DNA of 64,000 nt, from NCBI RefSeq assembly GCF_900102885.1, contig NZ_FNGE01000002.1:62001-126000 (forward strand). The letters run 5' to 3'. The notes below the pieces were generated by a model, which saw nothing but the letters and a program-made list of their open reading frames with translations, made no database searches and was not told where the DNA came from. Shown piece after piece: positions 55,323-63,983 of the stretch (within the stretch, counting starts at the first letter, position 1; each line of letters begins with the position of its first letter). The position numbers were made by a program, and so were the translations under genes. The stretch is from Paracoccus chinensis (lineage in GTDB: Bacteria; Pseudomonadota; Alphaproteobacteria; Rhodobacterales; Rhodobacteraceae).

Positions 55323-56162
55323 TCAGGCCACCGGGGCGGCTGCTTCCGTGAGGCCGGCGATCCGCTTTCCCGTTTCGGTCAGGAAGGGGAAGTATCGCTC
55401 CTGAGCTTTTTCGACCTGCTCGGGGGTCATCCGCGACATCTCGCCGCGCTCGATCTGACCGGGGGCCGGAAGCGTGGTGTCGTTGGTCGAGTTATGCGTC
55501 ACCAGTGCCATGCCGCGTGGGATCGTCAGGCTCAGGAACCAGCGGGACATGCCGAAGTGGCCGCGCTGGTAGATGCCGTCGGTCGGATGGCGCATGGCCG
55601 CTCCTGCGCTGTAATAGGGCACTGGCCAGTCATAAACGCCCGCGAGCGGCCCCGTCAGGGACGACAGCATCACGCCTGTCAGACTTGCAACAAAAGGATC
55701 AGGCGCGTTCATCAGGCCCCGCGTGTGCCGACGCATGACCTCGATATAGTCAGCGCAGATGCAATCGTCGTCATCGAGCCTGAACTGCAGCGTGTCGGCG
55801 AACACGATGCCGAGTTCGTTGAACGCGGATTTCTGGGCGGCGGGAACAGGCGTGACGGGAAAATACCGCAGCACGACCTGGGGAAGTTGAGCGCAAAGCG
55901 CCTGCAGCCTGTCCTTGTAGTCCTGCGGCATCAGGTCGGACGCAAGGACAAGGAAGGTAAAGTCGGGGTCGGTCTGCGCCTGTAGCGAAGCAAGCGTCAG
56001 GTGTTCGAAAGTTGCAAGGCGCGCCTCCATCCGTTCGGGTGCGAACAGCATGGACGCACGATCGGATGCCATCGCCCTGACTTCTGCCAAGGACCTCTTG
56101 CGCGTTTCCCTCCAATCTCCCCTGCCCACAAGGGAGAAGCGGCAAATACCAACGATCTTCAT
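55323..56162 (-). CDS. Rhamnosyltransferase-like glycosyltransferase
   Basis: A 279-residue protein. RFRLDDDD-type sequence (RLDDDDCICADYIE near residue 128) gives the DxD metal/sugar-nucleotide motif; FTFLVLASDLMPQDYKDRL precedes it. The general pattern fits the putative rhamnosyl transferase family (PF11316) of Rhodobacterales. No polysaccharide genes are nearby, so the acceptor is unknown. It faces the tRNA-Leu gene and ends 16 bases from it. Confidence 0.8.
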   Translation of the reverse strand: MKIVGICRFSLVGRGDWRETRKRSLAEVRAMASDRASMLFAPERMEARLATFEHLTLASLQAQTDPDFTFLVLASDLMPQDYKDRLQALCAQLPQVVLRYFPVTPVPAAQKSAFNELGIVFADTLQFRLDDDDCICADYIEVMRRHTRGLMNAPDPFVASLTGVMLSSLTGPLAGVYDWPVPYYSAGAAMRHPTDGIYQRGHFGMSRWFLSLTIPRGMALVTHNSTNDTTLPAPGQIERGEMSRMTPEQVEKAQERYFPFLTETGKRIAGLTEAAAPVA

Positions 56163-56397
56163 GCGCTCATCCAGATGCTCGCGCGTGATTTAGTGAATTT
56201 GTCCATGCACGCAAGAGGCGAGTCGACTGGATGCGCTATGCTGTATCGGAGTCTTGCGCGACGTCTGCAGTGTGCCTTCAACTGCCTGCGAAAGGCCCCG
56301 TTCCGCTTGCGCGCGGGGCCTGCGGTCCCTAGAAGGGCGGTCAAACTGCACGGCCGCCCCTGCCGCGGCCCCTGACGACATGACAGAAGGAACCCCC

Positions 56398-57732
56398 ATG
56401 CAGGTCACGGAAACCCTGAACGAAGGCCTCAAGCGCGGCTACCAGTTCACGCTGCCCGCCGCCGATCTGGCCGCCGAGGTCGATCGCCAGCTGGCCGAGG
56501 CGCAGCCGAACATCGAGATGAAGGGCTTCCGCAAGGGCAAGGTGCCCATGGCCCTTCTGAAGAAGACCTATGGCCAGCGCGTCATGGGCGACGCCATGCA
56601 GAAGTCCATCGACGACGCCATCGGCAAGCACATGCAGGAAAGCAATGTCCGTCCCGCCATGCAGCCGAAGATCGAGATGGAGAACGGCGAGAACTGGAAG
56701 GAAGGCGATGATGTCGTCGTCAACGTCTCCTATGAACTGCTGCCCGAGATCCCGGAAGCCGACCTGTCGGCGGTCGAGCTTGAGCGTCTGACCGTCCAGC
56801 CCGAGGACTCGGCCGTGACCGAGGCGCTGGAGAACCTGGCCAAGAACGCACAAAGCTTCGAGGACCGGGCCGAGGGCGAGGCCGCCCAGTCGGGCGACCA
56901 GGTCACCATCGACTTCAAGGGCATGGTGGACGGCGAGGCCTTCGAGGGCGGCACCGCCGAGGGCTATCCGCTGGTGCTGGGCTCGGGGTCCTTCATCCCC
57001 GGCTTCGAGGAACAGCTGGTCGGCGCCAAGGCCGGCGACAAGGTGAACGTCAATGTCACCTTCCCCGAGGACTACGGCGCGCCCCATCTCAAGGGCAAGG
57101 ACGCGGTCTTCGAGACCACCGTCCATGCCGTGAAGTCGCCCAAGGCCGCCGAGATCGACGACGAGCTGGCCAAGCGCTTTGGTGCCGACGATCTCGAGGC
57201 GCTGAAGTCCCAGATCCGCGAGCGCCTGGCCGCCGAATACCAGGGCGCCAGCCGCGCGCTGGTCAAGCGCCAGCTGCTCGACCGCCTGGACGAGCTGGTC
57301 AGCTTCGACCTGCCGCAGTCGCTGGTCGATGCCGAGGCCGCGCAGATCGCGCACCAGCTGTGGCACGAGGAGCACCCCGAGGAGCACGGCCACAATCACG
57401 GCTCGATCGAGCCCACCGACGAGCACAGGAAGCTGGCCGAGCGCCGCGTCCGCCTGGGCCTGCTGCTGGCCGATGTCGGGCAGAAGGCCGAGATCAGCGT
57501 CTCCGACCAGGAGATGACGCAGGCCGTCATGCGCCAGGCCCGGAACTTCCCCGGCCAGGAACGCGCCTTCTTCGAGTTCATCCAGCAGAACGAGGCCGCC
57601 CAGCAGCAGCTGCGCGCCCCGATCTTCGAGGACAAGGTGGTGGATCACATCATCTCGGGCGCCAAGGTCACCGAGCGCGCCGTGTCCAAGGAAGAACTGG
57701 AAAAGGCGCTCGAGTCGCTGGACGAAGTCTGA
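56398..57732 (+). CDS. tig: Trigger factor (ribosome-associated chaperone/PPIase)
   Basis: A 444-residue chaperone that meets nascent chains at the ribosome exit. GFRKGKVPM in the N-terminal domain is the ribosome-binding signature. The FKBP-type PPIase domain (about 150-240) contains [19 protein letters not shown] and [18 protein letters not shown]. The helical C-terminal arms follow, with a short His/Glu patch EEHGHNHG near 330. ATG 56398 has AGAAGGA upstream. A 235-base leader contains an AGGCCCCG/CGGGGCCT hairpin. Confidence 0.96.
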   Translation: MQVTETLNEGLKRGYQFTLPAADLAAEVDRQLAEAQPNIEMKGFRKGKVPMALLKKTYGQRVMGDAMQKSIDDAIGKHMQESNVRPAMQPKIEMENGENWKEGDDVVVNVSYELLPEIPEADLSAVELERLTVQPEDSAVTEALENLAKNAQSFEDRAEGEAAQSGDQVTIDFKGMVDGEAFEGGTAEGYPLVLGSGSFIPGFEEQLVGAKAGDKVNVNVTFPEDYGAPHLKGKDAVFETTVHAVKSPKAAEIDDELAKRFGADDLEALKSQIRERLAAEYQGASRALVKRQLLDRLDELVSFDLPQSLVDAEAAQIAHQLWHEEHPEEHGHNHGSIEPTDEHRKLAERRVRLGLLLADVGQKAEISVSDQEMTQAVMRQARNFPGQERAFFEFIQQNEAAQQQLRAPIFEDKVVDHIISGAKVTERAVSKEELEKALESLDEV

Positions 57733-57754
57733 TCCCTTTCCGGTGGATCGAAAA

Positions 57755-57780
57755 AGGGCCGCCCCTCGGGGCGGCCTTCT
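57755..57780. terminator. Terminator shared by tig and yihY
   Basis: GGCCGCCCC (57757-57765) pairs with GGGGCGGCC (57768-57776) and is flanked by AAAAA and TTCTTC, giving tails for either strand. It lies between the convergent tig and yihY genes. Confidence 0.85.
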
Positions 57781-58875
57781 TCATGCGCGGTCCAGGTCCT
57801 CGCGCGACTTGGGCGGAACGCCGTTCTCGATCTTGATCTGCCGCTCGACCTCGGAATTCACCTCGGCGCCCATCAGCACGACGATGGCCGCGATCCACAG
57901 CCACATCATCGTGGCGACAGCAGCCCCCAGAGAACCGTAGGTTTCGTTGTAATTGGCGAAATTCGCCGCATACCAGGAAAACAGGATGGAGGCGACCAGC
58001 AGCCCCAGGGTCGCCAGCAGCGCGCCAGGGGAAATCCACTGCCAGGCCGCGTCTTCCTTGCTGGGGCCGAAGCGGTAGATCACCGCAAGTCCCAGAATCA
58101 GCATCCCGGCCAGGATCGGCCAGCGCAGCCAGTTCAGCCAGGTCTCGAAGCCGCTGCCGGCAAGGAGCGTGTTCAGCAGGACCGGCAGGATGGCGACCAG
58201 GCCGATCATCAGGATCACGCCGATGATGGCCCCCAGCGTCATCGCCAGCGAGACGAGGTTCAGCTTGATGAAGCCGCGCTTCTCGGTCTCGAACCAGGCG
58301 ATGTTCAGCGCCTCGATCAGCGCCTTCATGCCGCCGTTCGCCGACCACAGCGCGACAAGGATCGCCACGATCCCCGCGATCGACAACGAGGTCTTGGGCG
58401 CCGACGCGATGGCGATGACCTGTCCCGAGATCAGTTCAAGCGCGCTTTGCGGCAGAAGGTTTTCCAGCAGCGACAGGTGATCCGCGATGGTCGCGGGGTC
58501 CGCCACCATGCCGTAGATCGACACCAGCGCGGTGATCGCCGGGAACAGCGCCAGCAGCGCGAAGAAGGTGACGCCGCCCGCGACCGAGGTCACGCGGTCG
58601 GCGGTGAATTCCTTGACGACGCGCTTGGCGACCTCGAGCCAGCTATGGCCGCTGAGCTGCCACGGGCTTTCCGGGGCACCGGGCCTGCGGGGAGGCGGCG
58701 CGGCATTCGCCTCGGCGGTCTTTGCGGTCGAGGCGGCAGATTCGCGCCCCTCGGGCTGCTCGGCAGGTGTCCTGTGGTCCTTGCCGGGTTCCGGCGGCAG
58801 GCCCTTGCGTTCCCGCCAACCCTCGGGAAGCGGATCGAACAAGGCCTCGAAGACGTCGGGTTTCGGATTGGTCAT
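57781..58875 (-). CDS. YihY/BrkB-family inner membrane protein
   Basis: A 364-residue protein. A charged, Pro/Glu-rich cytoplasmic tail of about 75 residues leads to six membrane helices. AGGVTFFALLALFPAITALVSIYG, WSANGGMKALIEALNIAW and the late YGSLGAAVATMMWLW are YihY/BrkB landmarks. The family was once called RNase BN in error; its role is unknown. It is 90 bases downstream of a hypothetical gene in the same direction. Confidence 0.9.
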   Translation of the reverse strand: MTNPKPDVFEALFDPLPEGWRERKGLPPEPGKDHRTPAEQPEGRESAASTAKTAEANAAPPPRRPGAPESPWQLSGHSWLEVAKRVVKEFTADRVTSVAGGVTFFALLALFPAITALVSIYGMVADPATIADHLSLLENLLPQSALELISGQVIAIASAPKTSLSIAGIVAILVALWSANGGMKALIEALNIAWFETEKRGFIKLNLVSLAMTLGAIIGVILMIGLVAILPVLLNTLLAGSGFETWLNWLRWPILAGMLILGLAVIYRFGPSKEDAAWQWISPGALLATLGLLVASILFSWYAANFANYNETYGSLGAAVATMMWLWIAAIVVLMGAEVNSEVERQIKIENGVPPKSREDLDRA

Positions 58876-58965
58876 GTCAGCCTCTGGTCGGAAAAGGCCG
58901 CGCCAGATGGGGCGCGGCCGGATCGGGGAAGGGCGCGCGCCCGCGCGGCCCTCGTGGCGCCGCCG

Positions 58966-59865
58966 TCAAAGCCGGTGGGTGCGCCCGCCATCGGCATCGC
59001 CCGAGGGCGCGCCCGAGCCGCCCGCAACGCTGTCGGCCGGATCGCGCAGATCGACGACGTCGCTGCGCGAGGGGCGGCGATAAGGGTCGCGGCGGGAGCC
59101 GCTGCGGCCGCCCTGAGCTGCATCCCCCGTGCCCAGGAAGCTGCGGACCTGGTTGGCGGTATCACCGAATTCATGCAGGACGTCCTGCGCCTGCGACGCG
59201 ACCGAGCGGAAGGCGGCCACGGCCGCGCTGATGCTGCCCGCGACCTCGTTCACCGTCCGGGTCAGGCGCTGGGCGGTCTGTTCCACGTCATCGATGAAGC
59301 CCATCGGCTGGAAGCCGCGCGCGGCCTGCGGGCGGCGCTTGCCCTCGTCACGCGGGCGGCGCGGCTTGCGGTCCTCGCCGCGGCCCGACTGGGCGTCGGC
59401 GCGCAGCCGGTCGCGCTCGGCATCGTCCTGGCGCATCCGGGCACGGGCGCGGGCCCGCATGGCCTCGCGCTCATGTTCCGGCATCGCGGCCATTCGCGGC
59501 GCGGCATAGCGGCCGTGCGCCTCGTCATAGACGCGCACGCGGGCCTGTTCGGCCGCGCGGTCGGCGTCGCGGTCCAGTTCGTCGTTGCCGGTCACAAGGT
59601 CGGCCACCTTCCGCACCGCAAGGATGGCCCCCGCCGTGGCCGCCGCCGCGGCGATCCCCATGCCGCCATAGACCAGCACGCGCGAGGTCATCGAAGGCTG
59701 GGGCCAGGCTCGCCGGCCATCGGGCGAGACATCCCCGTGCGGCGGGATCGGACGCGAGGCATGGCCCGAGGGCCGGTAGGTTTCCTGACGGCGATCAACC
59801 GGGCGGCCCAGCCCGCCGCTTTCGGGAATGTAGCTGTTCGAGGGCAGGTGATCGGTGTCGGCCAT
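58966..59865 (-). CDS. Hypothetical membrane-anchored, charged protein
   Basis: A 299-residue protein I do not recognise. Residues 1-75 are polar and Pro/Arg-rich, then one hydrophobic segment (MTSRVLVYGGMGIAAAAATAGAIL) and a highly charged helical region with AMRARARARMRQDDAERDRL. The last 60 residues are Gly/Arg/Asp-rich and disordered. AAGGAAAAA precedes ATG 59865. It lies upstream of yihY on the same strand. Confidence 0.75.
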   Translation of the reverse strand: MADTDHLPSNSYIPESGGLGRPVDRRQETYRPSGHASRPIPPHGDVSPDGRRAWPQPSMTSRVLVYGGMGIAAAAATAGAILAVRKVADLVTGNDELDRDADRAAEQARVRVYDEAHGRYAAPRMAAMPEHEREAMRARARARMRQDDAERDRLRADAQSGRGEDRKPRRPRDEGKRRPQAARGFQPMGFIDDVEQTAQRLTRTVNEVAGSISAAVAAFRSVASQAQDVLHEFGDTANQVRSFLGTGDAAQGGRSGSRRDPYRRPSRSDVVDLRDPADSVAGGSGAPSGDADGGRTHRL

Positions 59866-59968
59866 GACGGTTTTTCCTTGCTGCTGCCACGTTTCCGGCA
59901 ATTCGGTGGATTGCACGACCAACACGCGCGCGGGCGGGATCGTTCCCGCAGCGGCACGCGGCATGCCC

Positions 59969-60172
59969 TCACTCGGACTGGATGCGCTGCCGGCGCTCGC
60001 CGGGCTTGCGGTCGGCCTCGGCCGAGGCGGGCTGCGAGGTCGAGGAGGCGTCCCGATCAAGGCCTTCGCCGGGCACCCCGAGGTCCGGTTCAACGTCCAG
60101 CGAGGTCTTCTCGTCGTCGTCAAGCGCCTGCTGCTTGACCATTTCGCCCAGGATGGTGGGGTGGGTGCTCAT
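59969..60172 (-). CDS. Small acidic hypothetical protein
   Basis: A 67-residue protein from ATG 60172 (GGAGG upstream): MSTHPTILGEMVKQQALDDD, then an Asp/Glu/Ser-rich stretch and a basic end RKPGERRQRIQSE. It has no membrane segment and looks disordered. It precedes the 299-residue hypothetical by 103 bases and may share its transcript. No family recognised. Confidence 0.65.
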   Translation of the reverse strand: MSTHPTILGEMVKQQALDDDEKTSLDVEPDLGVPGEGLDRDASSTSQPASAEADRKPGERRQRIQSE

Positions 60173-60265
60173 GGCGGCCTCCGCGAGGATCTGGTTTGGC
60201 GGATCAACCCACGGCGCGGCAGGGATGTTCCCGCGGGCCGGGGCAGGGGCAAGGCAGGCATGAAA

Positions 60266-60292
60266 AAACCGCGCCGGGATGCGGCGCGGTTT
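60266..60292 (-). terminator. Intrinsic terminator after rplI
   Basis: AAACCGCGCC (60266-60275) and GGCGCGGTTT (60283-60292) form a 10-bp stem with a 7-base loop. On the minus strand TTTTTTCATG follows. It ends the rpsF-rpsR-rplI transcript. Confidence 0.9.
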
Positions 60293-60321
60293 CGATGGGT
60301 TCACGATGAAAGGGGCTGCGC

Positions 60322-60909
60322 TCAGGCGCGGCCGCCCTCGTCCTCGTCGCGGCCGGCCGAGCCGATGTCGTCGAACAGTTCGGCGATCTCGAATTCGGCG
60401 GCGGCATCTTCCTCGGCGGCCAGGTCCTGGATCGAACGGCCCGACGCCTGCAGCTCGGCCTCTTCGGGCGAGCGGGCGACGTTCAGCGTGATCTGCGCCT
60501 CGACCTCGGGATGCAGGTGGACCGTCACCTCGTGCAGGCCCAGATCCTTGATCGGAGTGGTCAGAACGACCTGGCGGCGCTCGACGGGGAAGCCGTCGGC
60601 AACGGCGGCCTCCGCGATGTCGCGGGGCGTGACCGAGCCATACAGCGCACCGGCGTCCGAGGCCGAGCGGATGATGACAAAGGTCGCCCCGTCCAGCGTC
60701 TCGGCCAGGCGCTGCGCCTCGGTCCGGGTCTCGTCGTTGCGGGCGGCCAGATCGGCCTTCTTCGCCTCGAAGGCGGCGATGTTGGCGTCGGAGGCGCGCA
60801 TCGCCTTGCCCTGCGGCAGCAGATAGTTGCGGGCGAAGCCTTCCTTGACCTTCACCACCTCGCCCATCTGGCCCAGCTTGGCCACGCGTTCCAGCAGAAT
60901 GACTTGCAT
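60322..60909 (-). CDS. rplI: 50S ribosomal protein L9
   Basis: A 195-residue protein of the large subunit. [21 protein letters not shown] and [13 protein letters not shown] form the N-domain with the central helix; the C-domain follows to about residue 150. An acidic tail of about 45 residues ([20 protein letters not shown]) extends beyond the E. coli protein (149), as in other Rhodobacterales. Third gene of the S6-S18-L9 operon. Confidence 0.97.
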   Translation of the reverse strand: MQVILLERVAKLGQMGEVVKVKEGFARNYLLPQGKAMRASDANIAAFEAKKADLAARNDETRTEAQRLAETLDGATFVIIRSASDAGALYGSVTPRDIAEAAVADGFPVERRQVVLTTPIKDLGLHEVTVHLHPEVEAQITLNVARSPEEAELQASGRSIQDLAAEEDAAAEFEIAELFDDIGSAGRDEDEGGRA

Positions 60910-60919
60910 CGTCAGTTCC

Positions 60920-61147
60920 TCACTTCACGGCGTAGGGCAGCAGCGCTAGGAAGCGCGCGCGCTTGATCGCCTGCGCCAGCTTGCGCTGGTTCTTGGCCGA
61001 AACGGCGGTGATCCGCGACGGCACGATCTTGCCGCGTTCGCTGATGTAGCGCTGCAGCAGGCGGGTGTCCTTGTAGTCGATCGCGGGCGCGTTGTCGCCC
61101 CCGAACGGATCGACCTTGCGGCGGCGGAAAAACGGTTTGGTCGCCAT
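60920..61147 (-). CDS. rpsR: 30S ribosomal protein S18
   Basis: A 75-residue protein with [27 protein letters not shown] and the C-terminal [17 protein letters not shown], all S18 landmarks. It lies 18 bases after rpsF and ten before rplI. Confidence 0.98.
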   Translation of the reverse strand: MATKPFFRRRKVDPFGGDNAPAIDYKDTRLLQRYISERGKIVPSRITAVSAKNQRKLAQAIKRARFLALLPYAVK

Positions 61148-61165
61148 GATGTCGCTCCTTTACGA

Positions 61166-61675
61166 TCAGAAACGGTCGGCGCGGGGCGCGCGCTGCTCGC
61201 GGTCGCCACGGTCGTCGCCGCGGGTTTCGGCACGGTCGCCGAAGCGGCGCTCGCCACCCCGGTCGCCATCGCGGCGGTCACCATCGCGGCGCTCGCCACG
61301 CTCGCCGTCGCGGCGGTCGCCACGATCACCACGATCGCCGCGGTCGCGGTCGTCGCGGCGCTGCATCTGGACCGAGGGGCCTTCCTGGTGGGCGTCCACA
61401 CGGACGGTCAGGACACGCATCACGTCGTCATGCAGGCGGGCCAGACGCTCCATTTCCTGCACGGCGGCCGAGGGCGCGTCGGTGCGCAGGAAGGCATAAT
61501 GGCCCTTGCGGTTCTTGTTGATCTTGTAGGCGAGCGTGCGCACGCCCCAGTATTCGCTTTCCTTGACCGTTCCGCCGTTGTCGGCCAGCACGGTCGAGAA
61601 ATGTTCGATCAGCCCTTCGGCCTGCGCGTTCGACAGGTCCTGGCGGGCGATCAGCACATGCTCGTAAAGCGGCAT
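61166..61675 (-). CDS. rpsF: 30S ribosomal protein S6 with long Arg/Asp/Gly tail
   Basis: Residues 1-100 are a normal S6: MPLYEHVLIARQDLS, WGVRTLAYKINKNRKGHY. The remaining 64 residues (106-169) are almost only Asp, Arg, Gly and Glu in repeated DRGDR/RRDGER units. E. coli S6 is 131-135 residues with a short acidic tail that is modified by RimK. First gene of the S6-S18-L9 operon; the promoter is seen upstream. Confidence 0.96.
   Translation of the reverse strand: MPLYEHVLIARQDLSNAQAEGLIEHFSTVLADNGGTVKESEYWGVRTLAYKINKNRKGHYAFLRTDAPSAAVQEMERLARLHDDVMRVLTVRVDAHQEGPSVQMQRRDDRDRGDRGDRGDRRDGERGERRDGDRRDGDRGGERRFGDRAETRGDDRGDREQRAPRADRF
61169..61360 (-). repeat. Low-complexity repeat coding the S6 tail
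   Basis: Short imperfect repeats of CGGTCGCC/CGATCGCC/CACGATC type, period 9-15 bases, encode the DRGDR units. Such tracts are prone to slippage, so tail length may vary between strains. Confidence 0.7.
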
Positions 61676-61782
61676 GGCAGTCCCTTTTCGTCTCGGGCGC
61701 GCTTCATAGGCGGGTCAGTCCCTTCCGCGCCCCGCCACGAGAGGCTGCGCCGGTTTCGCAAAACTGCGGAAGAGAATGGGGC

Positions 61783-61810
61783 CTTATAGGGGAAAAGCGC
61801 CCTCGTGCAA
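61783..61810 (-). promoter_or_regulatory. Candidate sigma-70 promoter of rpsF-rpsR-rplI
   Basis: On the minus strand TTGCAC (plus 61805-61810) and TATAAG (plus 61783-61788) are separated by 16 bases. Transcription would start near 61775, about 100 bases before rpsF. Good match to a vegetative promoter; the strongest such pair I found in the window. Confidence 0.65.
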
Positions 61811-61917
61811 GCGGATTCGCCCCGCAATCACATCGGCATCAGCGGGCGGAACGGCCGTTGCTTTTGCAGGTTCACCGGACAAACCATCACTGACCCATCA
61901 TCGTGAAAGGAGCCTTC

Positions 61918-62586
61918 ATGAGCCGGACCCTCTCTTTCCTCGCCCTGTCCGCCCTGCTGGCGGCGCCCGCGGCGGCGCAGACCGCGCCCGACGCGCAGCA
62001 GGCGCCCGCGGCGCCCGAGCCCGCCGCGCAGGCCGCAGCCGGTGCGGCTGCCCCGGCCGAAGGCGGCGATCTCAGCGGCACCTACGTGATCGATCCCGGC
62101 CACAGCCAGATCGTGTTCTCGTATGACCACCTGGGCTTCTCGATCAGCCACGGCATGATCAACGGCGTCACCGGCTCGATCACGCTGGATGCCGCGAACC
62201 CCGGGAACTCGGCCGTCGAGGCCAGCTTCCCGCTGTCGTCGATCAGCACCATCGACGCGGACCTGGACCAGCACATCTATGGCGACCAGATGCTGAAGGG
62301 CGCTTCTCCCGACACGCAGGTCACGTTCCGCTCGACCAGCGTCGAGGTCGAGGAGGAGGACGAGGCCAGGGTCACGGGCGACCTGACGCTGAACGGCGTG
62401 ACCAAGCCGGTCACGCTGGAGGTCGATCTTCGCAAGGCGGCGGCGCATCCGATGACGCAGAAGCCCGCCGTGGGCTTCGTGGCCGAGGGCGAGATCAAGC
62501 GCAGCGACTTCAACCTCGGGATGCTGGCGCCCGCCGTGTCCGACGAGATGGAGATCCGGATCTCGGTCGAGGCGATCAAGGGCTGA
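61918..62586 (+). CDS. YceI-family periplasmic lipid-binding protein
   Basis: A 222-residue exported protein. MSRTLSFLALSALLAAPAAAQ is the signal peptide; an Ala/Pro/Gln linker of about 35 residues follows; then the lipocalin-like YceI domain from GTYVIDPGHSQIVFSYDHLG to MEIRISVEAIKG. YceI proteins bind isoprenoid-type lipids; the physiological role varies. AAAGGAG lies before ATG 61918. Confidence 0.93.
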   Translation: MSRTLSFLALSALLAAPAAAQTAPDAQQAPAAPEPAAQAAAGAAAPAEGGDLSGTYVIDPGHSQIVFSYDHLGFSISHGMINGVTGSITLDAANPGNSAVEASFPLSSISTIDADLDQHIYGDQMLKGASPDTQVTFRSTSVEVEEEDEARVTGDLTLNGVTKPVTLEVDLRKAAAHPMTQKPAVGFVAEGEIKRSDFNLGMLAPAVSDEMEIRISVEAIKG

Positions 62587-62610
62587 TCCGACCGGAGCCC
62601 GGCATGCAAA

Positions 62611-62634
62611 GGGGCCGCCCCGCAGGGCGGCCCC
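62611..62634. terminator. Hairpin between yceI and the peroxidase gene
   Basis: GGGGCCGCCC (62611-62620) pairs with GGGCGGCCCC (62625-62634) with a CGCA loop. It lies between convergent genes. No long T-run on either side. Confidence 0.7.
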
Positions 62635-62655
62635 GATCATCCTCAGGGGCGGGGC

Positions 62656-63957
62656 TCAGTTCGCCGCGGCGCCCGTGCTGGGGGGCGCGTCGATCGGCGC
62701 CGGCATCGGCGTCTCGTCGGTGCGGACCGGCAGGGTCGGATGGACGATCTGCGGCTGCTCGCCCGTCAGCGTGCCGAGGAAGGCGGTGATGTCCTGGGCC
62801 TGCTCCTCGGCCAGTTCGGTCCCGAGTTGCGCGTTCGCCATGATCTTGACCGCTTCCTCGAGGCTCCAGACCTTGCCCGAATGGAAATAGGGCGCGGTCA
62901 GGGCCACGTTGCGCAAGGGCGCCGCGCGGAAGACATACTGGTCCTCGGCGGTTTCGGTCACGGCATAGCGGCCGACGTCGCCTTCCGGGCGCACCTCGGC
63001 GTCGGGCGCCTCGACCAGGCCGAAGGGATAATATTCCTGGCCGCCGAAGTTCACGCCCGCGTGGCAGGCCGAGCAGCCCGCGTCGATATAGGCCCGCAGC
63101 CCGCGCTTTTCCTGATCGGTCATGGCGCCGTCCATGCCCATCAGCCACTGGTCGAAGCGCGAGTTGGGGGTGACGAGCGTCGTCTCGAAGGCCTCGACCG
63201 CCAGGGCGAAGTTGTCAAAGGTGATCGGGTTCTCCTCGCCGGGGAAGGCGGCCTCGAAGGCCTCGACATAGCCGGGCATGGACTGGATCGTCCCGATCAG
63301 GTTTTCGGGCGTGTTGTTCATCTCGACGCCCGCCTGGACCGGGCCCTTGGCCTGCTCGGCCAGGTCGTCGGCACGGCCGTCCCAGAACTGGGCCGCGTTG
63401 AACACTGCGTTCAGCATGGTGGGCGAGTTGCGCGGACCCTGCTGCCAGCCATGGCCGATCGAGGTTTCCAGCGCGTCGGTCCCGCCCATGCCGATGTTGT
63501 GGCAGGACTGGCAGGAAAAGACGCCCGACACCGACATGCGCGGATCGAAGAACAGCATGGCACCCAGGTCCACCTTGGCGCGGGTCACGGGACGGCCGCT
63601 CGGCGGCTCGGCCGCGCGCGGGATCACCTCGAAAAGTTCGGCCGCTTCCGTCCGCAATGCGGCATCGGGCGAGGCGCTCGCGCCCTCGGTGGCGGCCTGC
63701 GGGGTTGCATTCGGATCCGCCGCGGCACCGTCGGCCTGAGGCTCGACGGCGGTTTCCGCCGCCAGGTCCTCGGCCGAGGTTCCGGCCGGGCTGGCGTCGC
63801 CGTCGGCCGTCGCTTCCCTGGCCGGGTCGGTTGCGGGCAGGTCCTGCACGCCCTGCGCCTGTTCGACCACGGGTTCGTCGGCCGTCTGCGCGAAGGCGGT
63901 CGGTGCCAGCAGCACAAGCGCCGTGGTGAGATACATAAGGGGGCGGTAGGTCATCAT
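62656..63957 (-). CDS. ccpA: Di-haem cytochrome c peroxidase
   Basis: A 433-residue periplasmic enzyme that reduces hydrogen peroxide with cytochrome c or cupredoxin electrons. A signal peptide ends near residue 24 (PTAFA-Q). CQSCH (149-153) binds the peroxidatic haem and CSACH (295-299) the electron-transfer haem; FSCQSCHNIGMGG and PYFHSGKVWSLEEAV are family blocks. Between the signal and the first haem domain is an Ala/Asp/Glu/Pro linker of about 80 residues, not typical of the family. AAGGAAG precedes ATG 63957. Confidence 0.93.
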   Translation of the reverse strand: MMTYRPLMYLTTALVLLAPTAFAQTADEPVVEQAQGVQDLPATDPAREATADGDASPAGTSAEDLAAETAVEPQADGAAADPNATPQAATEGASASPDAALRTEAAELFEVIPRAAEPPSGRPVTRAKVDLGAMLFFDPRMSVSGVFSCQSCHNIGMGGTDALETSIGHGWQQGPRNSPTMLNAVFNAAQFWDGRADDLAEQAKGPVQAGVEMNNTPENLIGTIQSMPGYVEAFEAAFPGEENPITFDNFALAVEAFETTLVTPNSRFDQWLMGMDGAMTDQEKRGLRAYIDAGCSACHAGVNFGGQEYYPFGLVEAPDAEVRPEGDVGRYAVTETAEDQYVFRAAPLRNVALTAPYFHSGKVWSLEEAVKIMANAQLGTELAEEQAQDITAFLGTLTGEQPQIVHPTLPVRTDETPMPAPIDAPPSTGAAAN

Positions 63958-63969
63958 GGCTTCCTTCGC

Positions 63970-63983
63970 TTGATGCAGATCAC
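63970..63983. promoter_or_regulatory. FNR/FnrP-like box next to the peroxidase gene
   Basis: TTGAT-GCAG-ATCAC matches the FNR consensus TTGAT-N4-ATCAA at nine of ten positions. Its centre is only about 20 bases before the peroxidase start codon, too close for usual class II activation, so it may be accidental, act by repression, or serve a gene beyond the window. In Paracoccus denitrificans the ccp gene is known to respond to FnrP. Confidence 0.4.
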
